Shown: positions 26,005 through 35,566 of the stretch, one piece after another | How the letters are laid out: every line of letters starts with the position of its first letter | Numbering within the stretch: position 1 is the first letter of the stretch | DNA from: Rivularia sp. MS3 | Lineage (GTDB): Bacteria > Cyanobacteriota > Cyanobacteriia > Cyanobacteriales > Nostocaceae | DNA length: 64,000 nucleotides | Assembly: GCA_019192545.1 (NCBI GenBank) | Contig: JAHCMI010000036.1 | Span: 1-64,000 of the forward strand | Direction: 5' to 3' | The notes under the pieces: generated by a model | Told to the model about the DNA's origin: nothing | The model's database searches: none | Seen by the model: only the letters and a program-made list of their open reading frames with translations | Translations under genes and position numbers: made by a program

Positions 26005-29000
26005 CTTATCTTTCTTCTTGGCTGCTGCGGAGATTGGTAGCTGTAAATTTTGGTTATAAACAAACTTATTTTTAATTACTACCTGTCGCTTGGGAAGAGT
26101 ATTGTTAGAGTTGAGTGCATCTTGAGGAGAAACACGTAAAGTATATTTACCGACCGGAACTCCATCAAGACGATACAAACCAAACTGGTCAGTTGTACCA
26201 GATAATGCTCGTGCGCCAGTACTAGTTAATAACTCGATACGTACTTCTTTTAAAGGTTGACCAGATGCATCCGTAACCTTTCCTGCAACCCCATATTCGG
26301 TTCTGACAGGAAAATCTACGCGAGTGACTCCGTTAGGAGCAACTTCAGCAACTAAACTGGTTTTGGATACAGCGAGTTCGATGGGTAATTCTTCCGGTTC
26401 GAGTTCCACAACATAAACACCTTCTGGTAAATTACCTACGAAGAAATTACCGTTGGAATCAGTTTTGGTCGAACCTATACTTTTATTACGAGTATCGTAA
26501 ATGCGGACAATAGAATTGCTTAAATCAAAGCCTTCATTTTCTCCTTTCACTGCCAGTTTACCGGAAATCGCGCCACGTTCCTTGCTAATACCGCTGTATC
26601 TGGCTGGAGTGAATCTACCCCTCGCAACAGACATATCTGATGTTAGCGATAAGCTGAGACGACCATCATCAAATCCACTGAAACTGCCTCCTCTTGAAGG
26701 TATAGCCTGATAGTTAAGTCTGGCGAATAAACCAGGTAATAGACGCATACTTGCACCTGCGGTAGGCCCTATGTCTCCATCGCTGTAGGCCAATCCGACA
26801 TTCCAACTTAAATCGCTGAATTTACTTGCATTGTGACTTAAACCTACGGAGTAACGAGGATCTGCATTGCGACCAAATTCGCTTCCGAAAGATAGCTGAT
26901 AATTACGATTAAGACTGTATCTCAAATCCGAAATATATGAATCACCGTAAGTATTAAAAGATAATCTGGTATCTTGATTCGGTCTGAAGAAAGCATTAAA
27001 TAAATACCTTCCATAAATATCAGGTCTACCATTCAAAGATAATTTAGAAAAAGGACGAGCGGAAAAAGTCGGTAAAATATAGTCGGAAGAATCATCATTA
27101 CCATCTTTACGACTGCGGGCAATAAAGCCCATATTAAATTTATTTCCGAAGCGATATCTAAGTTCTAAACTGTGGTTAAAACGTTCTCTACTTGATTGTT
27201 TATTACCAGTTCTATATCCTTCAGGTAAAGATTGAGAATTAGCGTTTATTTCTAATTTATCAAAGTCTACGTCTAAGTTAGCAACATAACCGACTTCATT
27301 AAAAGAACTACCAACGCTGGCAGATAAAATAACTGGATTTGCCAAACGCCAAACTAAACCAGCTTGTCCTTGAAAAGAATTAGGAACCGCTTGTAAAGAA
27401 CTTTCAAAAGTTAAATCATTTGAAAGCCCTTGACGCAGTTGATAAAAACCAACTAAATCCCCGTCACTATTTGAATTAAAGTCACTAAATAAACTATCTT
27501 GAATTAGATTACCGCTAAAACCTAAACCACCTAACTGCACGTTACCACCTGCTGGCAACAGCAGATCGGATGAATTAATTCTTACAGTACGAATATCGAT
27601 AGGAGAACGTAGATTATTGCGGTCAAACACTAAAAGTTCAACTTCATTAGTTTGACCTACGGGTAATCTGATATCTATAAATTCGTAAATTCCATTGAAT
27701 CCCACCTGTTGTTCGGCGACTATAACGCCACCAATTCTTAATCTTACAACACTTGCTGGAGGGACTTGACCGCGAAATGTTTGTACTGGTCTCGAGCGTC
27801 TGGGCAAAATTTCGCTAGCGCTCGAACTTAACCCAAAACTTCTCGCTGGTAGATTACTATAACCAAATTGTAATCCTGTTAAATCAAGTCCATTTAATAA
27901 AGGATGTAAACCTAATCTTTGACGACCAATTTGGTAGCGGAATTGATTGCTACGCTTGTAGAAAAAGTATTCCGATAAATTTGGTTGATCTTCAAAGTTA
28001 TTATTGAGTCTAACGCGCCAGGTACCTCCTGCTAGTCTTCCTCCTAAAAGCGTTGAACTGCGTAAATCTGTACCTAAGGAGCTTGTATCGAGAGTTAATT
28101 CTTGTCTGAGACTTGAAAGTCCGGTACTAGGTGCAAGAAAATCGGGTTTTAACTGAGCGTTTGGTCGAGGTTGTCTGCTACCCCCGCGCCAAGGTAAGTC
28201 CGCAAGCAAAGTTAAATCGGCGGTATTTAATTCTAAATTTATATCTAGCTTTTTCTGAAGTATTTCTTTACTGACGTAGCTCAAACCGTTAATTTGCTTT
28301 AATACATTCGGTGAAAAATTAACTACTCCTAAAGGAGTTTTAGCTTCAATACCATTTTTGGTTCTCTTAATAGAAAAACCACCTAGTTCTCCAAGAGTTT
28401 CTAAAGGAATTAATAAAGTATTGTTTTCTTCAATAATATCTAACGTACCAACTTCCCGACCGTTAATCATAATACCAACTAGGAAAGGTTCGCCAGGTAC
28501 TTGGGCTAATCGTATAGTACTTGAATTCTTACGGCGAAGCTTATCAACTAGGGAATTACGTAAAGAATTAGTCTTTTTATTATTATTTGTTGCTGCTATC
28601 TTACTAGATTCTTGAATGCTATTATTTTTTTTCTTTTTATTCGGATTAGAAAGGGCTATTTCACTAGAGTTTTGAATATCGGTTTTGACGGAGTCGTTAA
28701 TAGCAGTATTTAAAGAGGCAGATACAGAAGCCGCGATTAATTCTTGAACAACTGTGAGAATTTTAACTGTATTTATATTGGCATTGCTAGCAAGTTGATT
28801 ACCAGTATCAGTCTGATTTTTTCCTAAATTTTGATTGCTGTTCGGTTCTCCCGAGCTAGGAACATTAGAAGCGATTTTAGAAGCACTATTCGTTTGTGTT
28901 TCTACAGCATCGCTAACTGTATTATTAATTGAAGCGTATAAAGAAACGTTGATTAACTGCTGTACTGTAGCCAGAATTTTTCCTATAGCATTTTTATCAG

Positions 29001-29388
29001 CAGATTTGACTTGACTCTCAATTTCTTGCTTTGGAGAGGCTTTTTCGATAGAAGTTTTGATGCTGGAATTGTCGGTAACAGCTATATCTTGTTTTACCGA
29101 TTGTTTTACTGAAGTAGGAACTATTGGAGCTTCACTTAAATCTTGAGATTGCTGACCTTTTGTCGTGTCAGTTTGAGATATTTTAGACTGTTTATCTTCA
29201 GTAGTACAGGGTTTCGTTGAAACAGAATTAGCCAGTATTTTACCTAGTAAATTATTTACAAGCTCAGATTTATTTGGCTTAACTTCTAGCGATTTACAAT
29301 CGTTATTTTGGATTGCAGATTGCGGAGTTAATGTACTGACAATTGCTGGGGGTGTAGTTGTTAAAGCTAGGTAGAGCATACTTGGCAC
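25996..29388 (-). CDS. Outer-membrane usher-like protein (chaperone-usher pathway)
   Basis: 1130 residues. Residues 1-293 are a low-complexity Ser/Asn/Lys/Gln-rich extension with an internal duplication (KILATVQQLINVSLYAS at ~137, KILTVVQELIAASVSAS at ~209). From ~297 an usher-like N-domain ('FLVGIMINGREVGTL'), then a beta-rich barrel region (~390-945) with 'YQIGRQRLGLHPLLNGLDLTG' and a plug-like stretch 'RGQVPPASVVRLRIGGV', 'GFNGIYEFIDIRLPVG'. The end holds two carboxypeptidase-regulatory-like (Cna-B-type) domains ('SNGNFFVGNLPEGVYVVELEP', 'ASGQPLKEVRIEL'). It follows a PapD-like chaperone and two small secreted proteins on the same strand, fitting an archaic-type chaperone-usher system. The N-terminus is a poor signal peptide, so the start is uncertain. 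Confidence 0.75.
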   Translation of the reverse strand: MPSMLYLALTTTPPAIVSTLTPQSAIQNNDCKSLEVKPNKSELVNNLLGKILANSVSTKPCTTEDKQSKISQTDTTKGQQSQDLSEAPIVPTSVKQSVKQDIAVTDNSSIKTSIEKASPKQEIESQVKSADKNAIGKILATVQQLINVSLYASINNTVSDAVETQTNSASKIASNVPSSGEPNSNQNLGKNQTDTGNQLASNANINTVKILTVVQELIAASVSASLNTAINDSVKTDIQNSSEIALSNPNKKKKNNSIQESSKIAATNNNKKTNSLRNSLVDKLRRKNSSTIRLAQVPGEPFLVGIMINGREVGTLDIIEENNTLLIPLETLGELGGFSIKRTKNGIEAKTPLGVVNFSPNVLKQINGLSYVSKEILQKKLDINLELNTADLTLLADLPWRGGSRQPRPNAQLKPDFLAPSTGLSSLRQELTLDTSSLGTDLRSSTLLGGRLAGGTWRVRLNNNFEDQPNLSEYFFYKRSNQFRYQIGRQRLGLHPLLNGLDLTGLQFGYSNLPARSFGLSSSASEILPRRSRPVQTFRGQVPPASVVRLRIGGVIVAEQQVGFNGIYEFIDIRLPVGQTNEVELLVFDRNNLRSPIDIRTVRINSSDLLLPAGGNVQLGGLGFSGNLIQDSLFSDFNSNSDGDLVGFYQLRQGLSNDLTFESSLQAVPNSFQGQAGLVWRLANPVILSASVGSSFNEVGYVANLDVDFDKLEINANSQSLPEGYRTGNKQSSRERFNHSLELRYRFGNKFNMGFIARSRKDGNDDSSDYILPTFSARPFSKLSLNGRPDIYGRYLFNAFFRPNQDTRLSFNTYGDSYISDLRYSLNRNYQLSFGSEFGRNADPRYSVGLSHNASKFSDLSWNVGLAYSDGDIGPTAGASMRLLPGLFARLNYQAIPSRGGSFSGFDDGRLSLSLTSDMSVARGRFTPARYSGISKERGAISGKLAVKGENEGFDLSNSIVRIYDTRNKSIGSTKTDSNGNFFVGNLPEGVYVVELEPEELPIELAVSKTSLVAEVAPNGVTRVDFPVRTEYGVAGKVTDASGQPLKEVRIELLTSTGARALSGTTDQFGLYRLDGVPVGKYTLRVSPQDALNSNNTLPKRQVVIKNKFVYNQNLQLPISAAAKKKDKKQ

Positions 29389-29574
29389 AAAGTTATTAAT
29401 ATTTAGCCTGATATAGGCCGTGAGCTATGAATTGTAGTATTAGTTATAGAAAAAACAGATAGATGCGGCAAATAAAAAATAATTAAAAATAAGAATTATT
29501 TGAGAAGTTAAATAAATAAATTCAGGAGCATTTTTGTTATGATGAAATGCTCCAGAAACAACTTACTCAAAAAA

Positions 29575-30495
29575 CTATTTAGTTGAAGAAGTTATAGGTG
29601 ACTTTGTTGAATTAGGAGCTTTAGCATTTGCACGCACTGTAAAGGGAATTCCTTTATCTATTGGTACTCCACCTAATTCTCCGTTAATGTCTAAGACATA
29701 GTTGCCGGGTGGTAATTTCTTTCTAATTGGTAATACTAATTGACGGCGAGTATCACCTAAAACAGGAGCAGAATTCAGTCTTCCTGCGTGCAACATATTC
29801 TGAGGCAACTTAACAGGCTCGTTAACCTTTGTTTTCAACGCTTGAGTTGCTTTTGCTCCCGGATATTTAGCAGCAGGCCAAATTGCGTACTGTCCCTTCA
29901 TTTCTACGCGAGCATTTCCTTTGTTGGAAACATCAAAAATGGCTTTAACGCCGTCGGGTTTTGAGTCTACGTTTACAGAATTAAGAACGCCAACTTTTTT
30001 GACTTCTCCTGCATAAGCGTAAATTGCAACGCCCAAACGCCCTACAGTTCTAACCGTTTTTGAATTTCTATTACCTTCACGTGGAATCTCCTCGAAGTAG
30101 AGCATAGCTCTATGTTCGCCTGGATTCGGTTCAAGTTTGGGACGAACAGCAAAACGTACAGTTTGAGTACCACCAGGGGGAATAGTAAATCTTGAAGGAG
30201 TGAAAACAATCCACCGATCTAAAGTTTGCGGAGTAGACTTAACTAATTGCAGTTTACCGTCTTTATCAACAGTCCAAGAACGGACGTAAGCCCTCATTTC
30301 TACGGGCTTTTTATCAAAGTTAGCGATTTTAATCGTTTTAGAGCGAGATTTGTCTTTGATTTTGACTTCAACTCTCGGTGGACTTACACCAATATGGATA
30401 GCTTCAGCGCTGGGTATTCCTAAAGCTAAAGCGCTTATTAAACCTAGTGCTATACCTGTAGTTTTTCCGAATATTTGCACTTGTAATTTCCTCAC
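29575..30495 (-). CDS. PapD-like periplasmic fimbrial chaperone
   Basis: 306 residues. Signal peptide 1-32 (ends PSAEA). Domain 1 (~33-165) is an Ig-like fold: 'IHIGVSPPRVEVKIKDKSRSKTIKIANFDKKPVEMRAYVRSW', 'FTIPPGGTQTVRFAVRPKLEPNPGEHRAMLYFEEIP'. The P-P-G-G-x-Q-x-V-R and 'RAMLYFEEIP' pattern is that of pilus chaperones (PapD G1 and F1 strands). Domain 2 (~175-290) is also beta-rich. In this pathway the chaperone donates a strand to pilus subunits in the periplasm. It is located between the subunit-like genes (upstream) and the usher (downstream, 186 bp). Confidence 0.82.
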   Translation of the reverse strand: MRKLQVQIFGKTTGIALGLISALALGIPSAEAIHIGVSPPRVEVKIKDKSRSKTIKIANFDKKPVEMRAYVRSWTVDKDGKLQLVKSTPQTLDRWIVFTPSRFTIPPGGTQTVRFAVRPKLEPNPGEHRAMLYFEEIPREGNRNSKTVRTVGRLGVAIYAYAGEVKKVGVLNSVNVDSKPDGVKAIFDVSNKGNARVEMKGQYAIWPAAKYPGAKATQALKTKVNEPVKLPQNMLHAGRLNSAPVLGDTRRQLVLPIRKKLPPGNYVLDINGELGGVPIDKGIPFTVRANAKAPNSTKSPITSSTK

Positions 30496-30557
30496 ACTCC
30501 AATCAGATAAAATTCGCTTTGCTTTTATATCAGTATTTTGCTTGCTCAGTTAAACTG

Positions 30558-31106
30558 TTAGCTGCCTATACATCCACCACTGGTATTTTTGACGCATATC
30601 GAGACTCTTCCTCCGTATTCACCTGCGGCTCGAAATTGGGAAACATCAAATTTTAAAGTTACTTTACCCTTAACAATTACTGTTTCTGTTTCATTACCAT
30701 CGGGTAAAGTTTCAAATTCTGTACCTGCAATCGTTACGGGAATAGTATTTCTAGAATTCTCTTGGCTGAAGGTGTTTCCTGTAAGATTATCAGCCTTTAC
30801 TTCATATTCAACTTCGACAGGTGAGCTTAACTCGTTTTGGCGAACTCGCATTTGCCATTCTATTGCGCGAGTCGTGCCTTGCTGATTAAATTCTGGAGGT
30901 GCGTATAAATCTTCTATATTTTTAGCTGTTCCAGTTTGTTGTCCGTTTAAAAAGAATTCCGAAGAATTTAATTTTTCGTCAACTTCTGAAGGCGATATCC
31001 GATTAATTTCCGTAGGTGCCGATTGTGCTAAAAGTTGTGATTGCGATAAACCCAAAAATCCCACAACCATAGCCAAGCAGCATCTTAATTTACATTTGCT
31101 GCTCAT
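30558..31106 (-). CDS. Secreted accessory or minor subunit of the chaperone-usher operon
   Basis: 182 residues. Signal peptide 1-27 (ends LLAQS). The mature part is soluble and beta-rich ('EWQMRVRQNELSSPVEVEYEVKADNLTG', 'ETVIVKGKVTLKFDVSQFRAAGEYGGRVSICVKN') with two cysteines close to the C-terminus (CVKNTSGGC). The ending 'AAGEYGGRVSI' recalls pilus subunit terminal strands (A-G-x-Y-x-G-x-L/V-x-I). I do not recognise a named family; the role is inferred from position, 62 bp before the chaperone gene. Confidence 0.65.
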   Translation of the reverse strand: MSSKCKLRCCLAMVVGFLGLSQSQLLAQSAPTEINRISPSEVDEKLNSSEFFLNGQQTGTAKNIEDLYAPPEFNQQGTTRAIEWQMRVRQNELSSPVEVEYEVKADNLTGNTFSQENSRNTIPVTIAGTEFETLPDGNETETVIVKGKVTLKFDVSQFRAAGEYGGRVSICVKNTSGGCIGS

Positions 31107-31228
31107 TTTTTGATACTCAATTATTATTTGCCGTAAACTACGGGCTTATACCAGTAACCAATCTTCACTATTGGTAACTGGAGGCAGGCATTTTGCCTGC
31201 ACCAGCAATAACCAGAGTTTAATCTGGT

Positions 31229-31846
31229 TTAGAAATTACCTACTGCGGTTGCTTCTACTGTTAAGATACCGCCAGTGTATCTACCAGCAATAGGAGCGGA
31301 AGCTGTACCACGATCGTCTTCAAAGTTAAACTCTAAGTTAACTCCTCCTACTTGTAAAGGTTGATCTCTAAGTTCTGAGAAGTCGCGATTGGATATAGTT
31401 CCAGACTCATCAACAACTGACATCACAGCTTTTCTAAAATCTCTATCTCCTTCTGTAAAACCGTTTGTAAGGTCTTGTCCTTCAGGATTTACTTTGATAG
31501 TTACGGTAGGTGTAACGGAGCTGTTTCCGTAAACAGCATATAGTTCATCTACTGACTTTTGGATACTTGTTGCAGTAGATTCTGATTGTAGTTGTGGTGC
31601 AGTCAAATCAATTTGGTCTGTACCATCTGTTGTACCAGCATAATCGGTTTCAGCGCTTGTATCGCCGTTCAATTCACCTTGAGAAACTCTTAATTCAACG
31701 GTTTCAAAAGTACGCAAAAATAGTACTTCATCTACGGTCAAATTAACGCTTACATCTTGCTTAACTGCGCGTGCTGGTGCTGCGAAAATAGTGCTACCAA
31801 CTACAGCTGCACTTGCAGCCAAAAGACCCAAAACTTTCTTGTTCAT
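31229..31846 (-). CDS. Putative major subunit of the chaperone-usher fibre
   Basis: 205 residues. Signal peptide 1-27 (AAPARA). The mature protein starts VKQDVSVNLTVDEVLFLRTF, is rich in Thr/Ser/Asp, has no cysteine, and ends 'IAGRYTGGILTVEATAVGNF'. The G-x-Y-x-G-x-L-x-V-x-A C-terminal strand is what spore-coat-U/fimbrial-type subunits present to the chaperone. It is the first gene of the four-gene minus-strand unit. Assigned by context and terminal pattern; no family hit is claimed. Confidence 0.6.
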   Translation of the reverse strand: MNKKVLGLLAASAAVVGSTIFAAPARAVKQDVSVNLTVDEVLFLRTFETVELRVSQGELNGDTSAETDYAGTTDGTDQIDLTAPQLQSESTATSIQKSVDELYAVYGNSSVTPTVTIKVNPEGQDLTNGFTEGDRDFRKAVMSVVDESGTISNRDFSELRDQPLQVGGVNLEFNFEDDRGTASAPIAGRYTGGILTVEATAVGNF

Positions 31847-32863
31847 TTAAATTCTCTCTGTTCCTAGTAAGGTAAATGTTGTATGTTTGATAAACTCTCT
31901 TGTTCTGACTTATCCAAATTAGTTTGCTAAAGGGATTTAAAATAAACCTAGAGAATGAAGTTATTTAAAAGATAAAAATACGTACACCTGGATTTATGGA
32001 GCCAATATTCCGGTACAGTATATTTTATACAAGGTTTCTTATAACCATAATTTTAACTTCATGCTTTAATTAAGCGGTTTGATAGAGATTCCCTGGTAAG
32101 CCCGAGAGTAATGAAAAAACGAAATTTGGTTATGGAAACAATCAAATTAATTTCAATATTTGATTTTTACGATGCATCACCTCCGCTGATAATCAAATGA
32201 AAATCTGTTGTCATACACTCTCGTTAATCTCATGGAATAGCTGTTGAAGCGACAATCAATCAACGAGGTGTAAGAAATTATTTTTACTACCAGTTTGTTG
32301 AAAAACTGTCTATAAATTGTATGATGTTGCTTAACTGCCGCTATTTATCTGGTAAATAGAAAACGGATAGGAGTCTATGATGCTTATTCCAATAACCGAG
32401 TCTGCAAAAGAATGCTGTCTTTAATGGCAAGCAAATAAAGTATATTATTGAATATTTGATAATATATGCAATATACTCTTCCTGAATTACGAAGCTAACA
32501 AAAATATTGCCATTTATCAGTTTACAATTGCTCTTTTACAAACGTATTTTCTTAAACTCCCATACATTCAAAATTTGTTCTTAATTAACTAGATTATTTA
32601 AATTTAATATCAAATAACCTACAGTTGGACTCAGAACCTTTATCGATTTTTGTTTATTGCTTCGTAACAGGTTTACATCAAGAATGTAACCTGTACTCCT
32701 AAAATACAACTTCAGTGATAATATTGAATTCAAAAAAAATAATGTAAAAATAATGTCAGAGATAACACTGAGAATAATCAAGAAAACACAAGGGTATAGG
32801 GGGTAGAATTATTAACTGGTCGCTGGTGAGCGATCGCTGCTTGCTGCTAACTGTTAACTGACT
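31847..32863. other. Long intergenic region between divergent fimbrial operon and histidine kinase
   Basis: 1017 bp with no convincing ORF (a 66-codon minus-strand frame at 32581-32781 is AT-driven). The end (32813-32863) is a decayed CAGTGA-type repeat with a HIP1 site (GAGCGATCGCTG). The promoter of the fimbrial operon must lie here; I could not define it. Confidence 0.5.
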
Positions 32864-34291
32864 ATGTTTCAAACTACTCGTCGTCGTCTGGCAATTTGGT
32901 ATACAGCAGTAACTGCCGTGCTATTGTTGCTGTTTGCTAGTGGAGTGTATTTATATGTACGCAATACTTTGATCGAGCGAATCGACGATACTTTAAACCA
33001 CGTGGTGGAAGTTGTGGAGCGTTCGCTGGTTATCGAAGCTGTAAATTCAAATAACAGTCAGTTTAGGATAAATTTAGAAGCAAGTTTCCGTGATAATGCT
33101 GATACTCGGGATGATGACCGTATTGATTTGGAATGGTTTAGTCCTACGGGTAAATTACTTTGGTCTACTTTATCAGAACCATTAAATATTCCGATTCATC
33201 CAAATCGTATGGGTGAAACCGTGCGGGTATTGAGAGGAGTTAGGGAGAGATGGGGAGATAAGCGGACAAGGGGACAAGGAGAAGAGGATGGGATTTCTGA
33301 GCCGATACTTTTGCGACAAGTTACTGAAAGAGTACAGGTTGGACGGCAAGTTTTGGGATACCTCCGAGTAAGTCATCCTTGGTTTGAGGTGACAAAACCG
33401 AGCCGTCAGTTGATTGTAGATTTGGGCTTGGGTATTGGTTTGATGCTATTTTCTGTAGCGGCAAGCGGATGGTTTCTTTCTGGAAAAGCAATGCAGCCGG
33501 TTAGAGAGTCTTATCAACATCTTAAACAATTTACCGCAGATGCTTCTCACGAACTTAGAAGCCCTATCGCTTTGATTCAAACTAACGTACAGGTTGCTTT
33601 GAATGAGTTGGAAGTAACCCAAGCACGAGGGGCTAACGTAGAGCATTATCAACAACAGTTAAAGTTAGTGGAAAGATTGACGCAACGGCTTGGTAAGTTA
33701 GTCAATGATTTACTGTTTTTGGCACGTCAGGATAGTGGAATTAGTGCCTATGATTTTTCCGCTTGCCCTATTGATGCTTTGCTTATGGAAGTAGTTGAAG
33801 AACAACAATTGCTTGCAGCAGAAAAAAATGTAAATCTACTGTTACATTTTATTGATTCGGTGGAAACTCAAACTAATCCGGAATTACTTGATGATTGGTT
33901 TACTTTAATGGGTAATTGGGAACAATTAGTCCGTTTATTTACGAATTTGATTAGTAATGCTTTACGCTATACCGAAGAGAGGGGAAAAGTAGAAGTTGAA
34001 TTAGCGCGGATCGAACTTGTGAATCGTTCGGTGCTGCAAGTTAAAGTCATAGATAACGGTATCGGGATTCCACCTGAAGCCTTACCGCGCTTATTTGACC
34101 GTTTTTACAGAGTTGATCCAGCACGCAGCCATAGTTCGAGAAATACTTTGATGAAAAATACTACTGGTTCGGGTTTAGGATTACCTATCTCTAAAGCAAT
34201 TCTTGAAAATCATCAAGGGCAAATACAAATTGACAGCATTCTCGGCAAAGGTACAACAGTTACTGTCACTTTGCCAATTATTCCTGAGTAA
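32864..34291 (+). CDS. Membrane-bound sensor histidine kinase
   Basis: 475 residues. Membrane segments ~12-32 and ~184-206 enclose an extracytoplasmic sensor loop (~35-180). HisKA with His229 in 'DASHELRSPIALIQT'; HATPase with 'NLISNALRYTE', 'VIDNGIGIPPEALPRLFDRFYR' and 'GSGLGLPISKAI'. The layout resembles the RppB/NrsS group of cyanobacterial kinases, but no regulator gene is next to it. Residues ~125-143 of the sensor loop (GVRERWGDKRTRGQGEEDG) are encoded by a purine-rich stretch resembling an intergenic repeat of this genome (37209-37233), i.e. an in-frame repeat insertion. Confidence 0.9.
   Translation: MFQTTRRRLAIWYTAVTAVLLLLFASGVYLYVRNTLIERIDDTLNHVVEVVERSLVIEAVNSNNSQFRINLEASFRDNADTRDDDRIDLEWFSPTGKLLWSTLSEPLNIPIHPNRMGETVRVLRGVRERWGDKRTRGQGEEDGISEPILLRQVTERVQVGRQVLGYLRVSHPWFEVTKPSRQLIVDLGLGIGLMLFSVAASGWFLSGKAMQPVRESYQHLKQFTADASHELRSPIALIQTNVQVALNELEVTQARGANVEHYQQQLKLVERLTQRLGKLVNDLLFLARQDSGISAYDFSACPIDALLMEVVEEQQLLAAEKNVNLLLHFIDSVETQTNPELLDDWFTLMGNWEQLVRLFTNLISNALRYTEERGKVEVELARIELVNRSVLQVKVIDNGIGIPPEALPRLFDRFYRVDPARSHSSRNTLMKNTTGSGLGLPISKAILENHQGQIQIDSILGKGTTVTVTLPIIPE
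33246..33290 (+). repeat. Intergenic-type repeat inserted in frame in the kinase gene
   Basis: ATGGGGAGATAAGCGGACAA and following bases match, with two changes in 22, the reverse complement of 37209-37233 in an intergenic region. The unit is read through without a stop in the kinase frame. Confidence 0.6.
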
Positions 34292-34591
34292 TAATTATCA
34301 GAACTAAAAATGTTTCGGCTGATGGATATAAATTGTTTCTAGTGACAGATGCCTATGAGTAACTTTACCTAGTAATGTGGTTGATGACGCTGTAAGAATC
34401 ATTTAATCGTTGACACACTAGCAGTTTGCTACAAGAAGTAAAAGATAGGAAACTGTTTTTTTTATTGATTGTTAATCTGTACTTATTTAATAATTTTTGT
34501 TGTATTGATTCTACAAATTGCTAATCTGTTTCTGATTACTATTTCTTCAGCAAAAACCTGTAAATTAAAATCAAGCTTTTAGGAGGGTTAT
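34292..34591. other. Intergenic region, no gene seen
   Basis: 300 bp. A good AGGAGGG ribosome-binding site precedes the ATG at 34592. Nothing else supported. Confidence 0.5.
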
Positions 34592-35440
34592 ATGCCAATT
34601 AATCTTAGAGAAGATGTTGCTTTTATTATATTAAAAAAAATTAATGAAGGCGGTCAGGGAATGCAGGAAATTGGCTTCTCTGAAACTGATTTTACAGGTC
34701 GAGGATTAACCAAAAGTGACTTTTTGGGACATTTAGATTATCTAAATCAAAAGCAGTATATCCAAGCTAAGTTTTCGGGTAATGCATACGCAAATCAGGA
34801 AGATGTACCTAGCGTTACTAACCCTGATGAGGTAGATGCTAGAGTTGCAAATACTTTCGGTGCTGAAGATGGTCCTCTTCCACATTTAATTACTTTTGAA
34901 GAGGCTAAGTTAACTGATAAAGGACAAAAGCTACTTGAAAGAATGGAGGAGAATCCTCCTAAAGCTTTAGATAAAGGTCCTGCAACTCCGATAGCTACCA
35001 AAGATATGCCCTTTTTAGAAAAGGTAATGCTTAAGGGCAATTTAAATGACATTTTCGATGCTAGAGATATTAGTGAAGTGGTGTTCCGTACTATGCGGGA
35101 TATGATGACTACTGAAGCATCCGAACGGGTTTCTCAAGAATTGCACGAGCCAGCGGAGCCTACTAAGGATAAAGCTTTGCAAAATGAAATTGCCGATTTA
35201 TGGAAAGATACTAATCCTATAGTGGCTTTCTTGAGTAAAGTACGTCCGCCTCTAAAAATCGATTCCGACACTTTCTTATTCCGTATTCGTCAAGAAGGTG
35301 GTTTACAAAAGGGTGTAGATGAAAGAATGGTTGTTAAAGCCGTATTTTCTGCAACTAAAGATGAACTATCGCAAGAAAGAATTAAGGAAGTAGAAGGGTT
35401 TTTACCGGATACAATTCTTAAGTTGTGGCAAGAGGCTTAG
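34592..35440 (+). CDS. DUF2267-containing protein
   Basis: 282 residues, soluble. The N-terminal ~100 residues look like a winged-helix-like segment ('VAFIILKKINEGGQGMQEIGFSE', 'GHLDYLNQKQYIQ', 'ITFEEAKLTDKGQKLLE'). The C-terminal half has two DUF2267-like helical repeats: 'MPFLEKVMLKGNLNDIFDARDISEVVFRTMRDMMTTEASERVSQEL' (~142) and 'PIVAFLSKVRPPLKI...MVVKAVFSATKDELSQERIKEVEGFLPDTIL' (~207). DUF2267 has no known function. Strong AGGAGGG ribosome-binding site. Confidence 0.72.
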   Translation: MPINLREDVAFIILKKINEGGQGMQEIGFSETDFTGRGLTKSDFLGHLDYLNQKQYIQAKFSGNAYANQEDVPSVTNPDEVDARVANTFGAEDGPLPHLITFEEAKLTDKGQKLLERMEENPPKALDKGPATPIATKDMPFLEKVMLKGNLNDIFDARDISEVVFRTMRDMMTTEASERVSQELHEPAEPTKDKALQNEIADLWKDTNPIVAFLSKVRPPLKIDSDTFLFRIRQEGGLQKGVDERMVVKAVFSATKDELSQERIKEVEGFLPDTILKLWQEA

Positions 35441-35558
35441 TGTTAGGAATTAGGAGTTAGGAATTAAAAGTTAGGAGTTAGGAGTTAGGAGTTAATTCCT
35501 GACTCTTATTTTTTGTTTGGTAGTTACTATCCTCTGTTCCCTGTTCCCTAATTCCTAA
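35441..35558. repeat. Inverted pair of GTTAGGA heptamers after the DUF2267 gene
   Basis: A GTTAGGA/ATTAGGA array (35441-35493) and the reverse-oriented CCTAATTCCTAA (35547-35558), which complements 35443-35454 perfectly over 12 bases. It lies between convergent genes, as at 15349-15546. Confidence 0.7.
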
Positions 35559-35566
35559 AAACAATC

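Noticed and set aside
32581-32781. 66-codon minus-strand ORF in the fimbrial promoter region
   Set aside because: Hydrophobic, AT-driven composition (Ile/Leu/Phe/Asn) with no ribosome-binding site or homologue I recognise.
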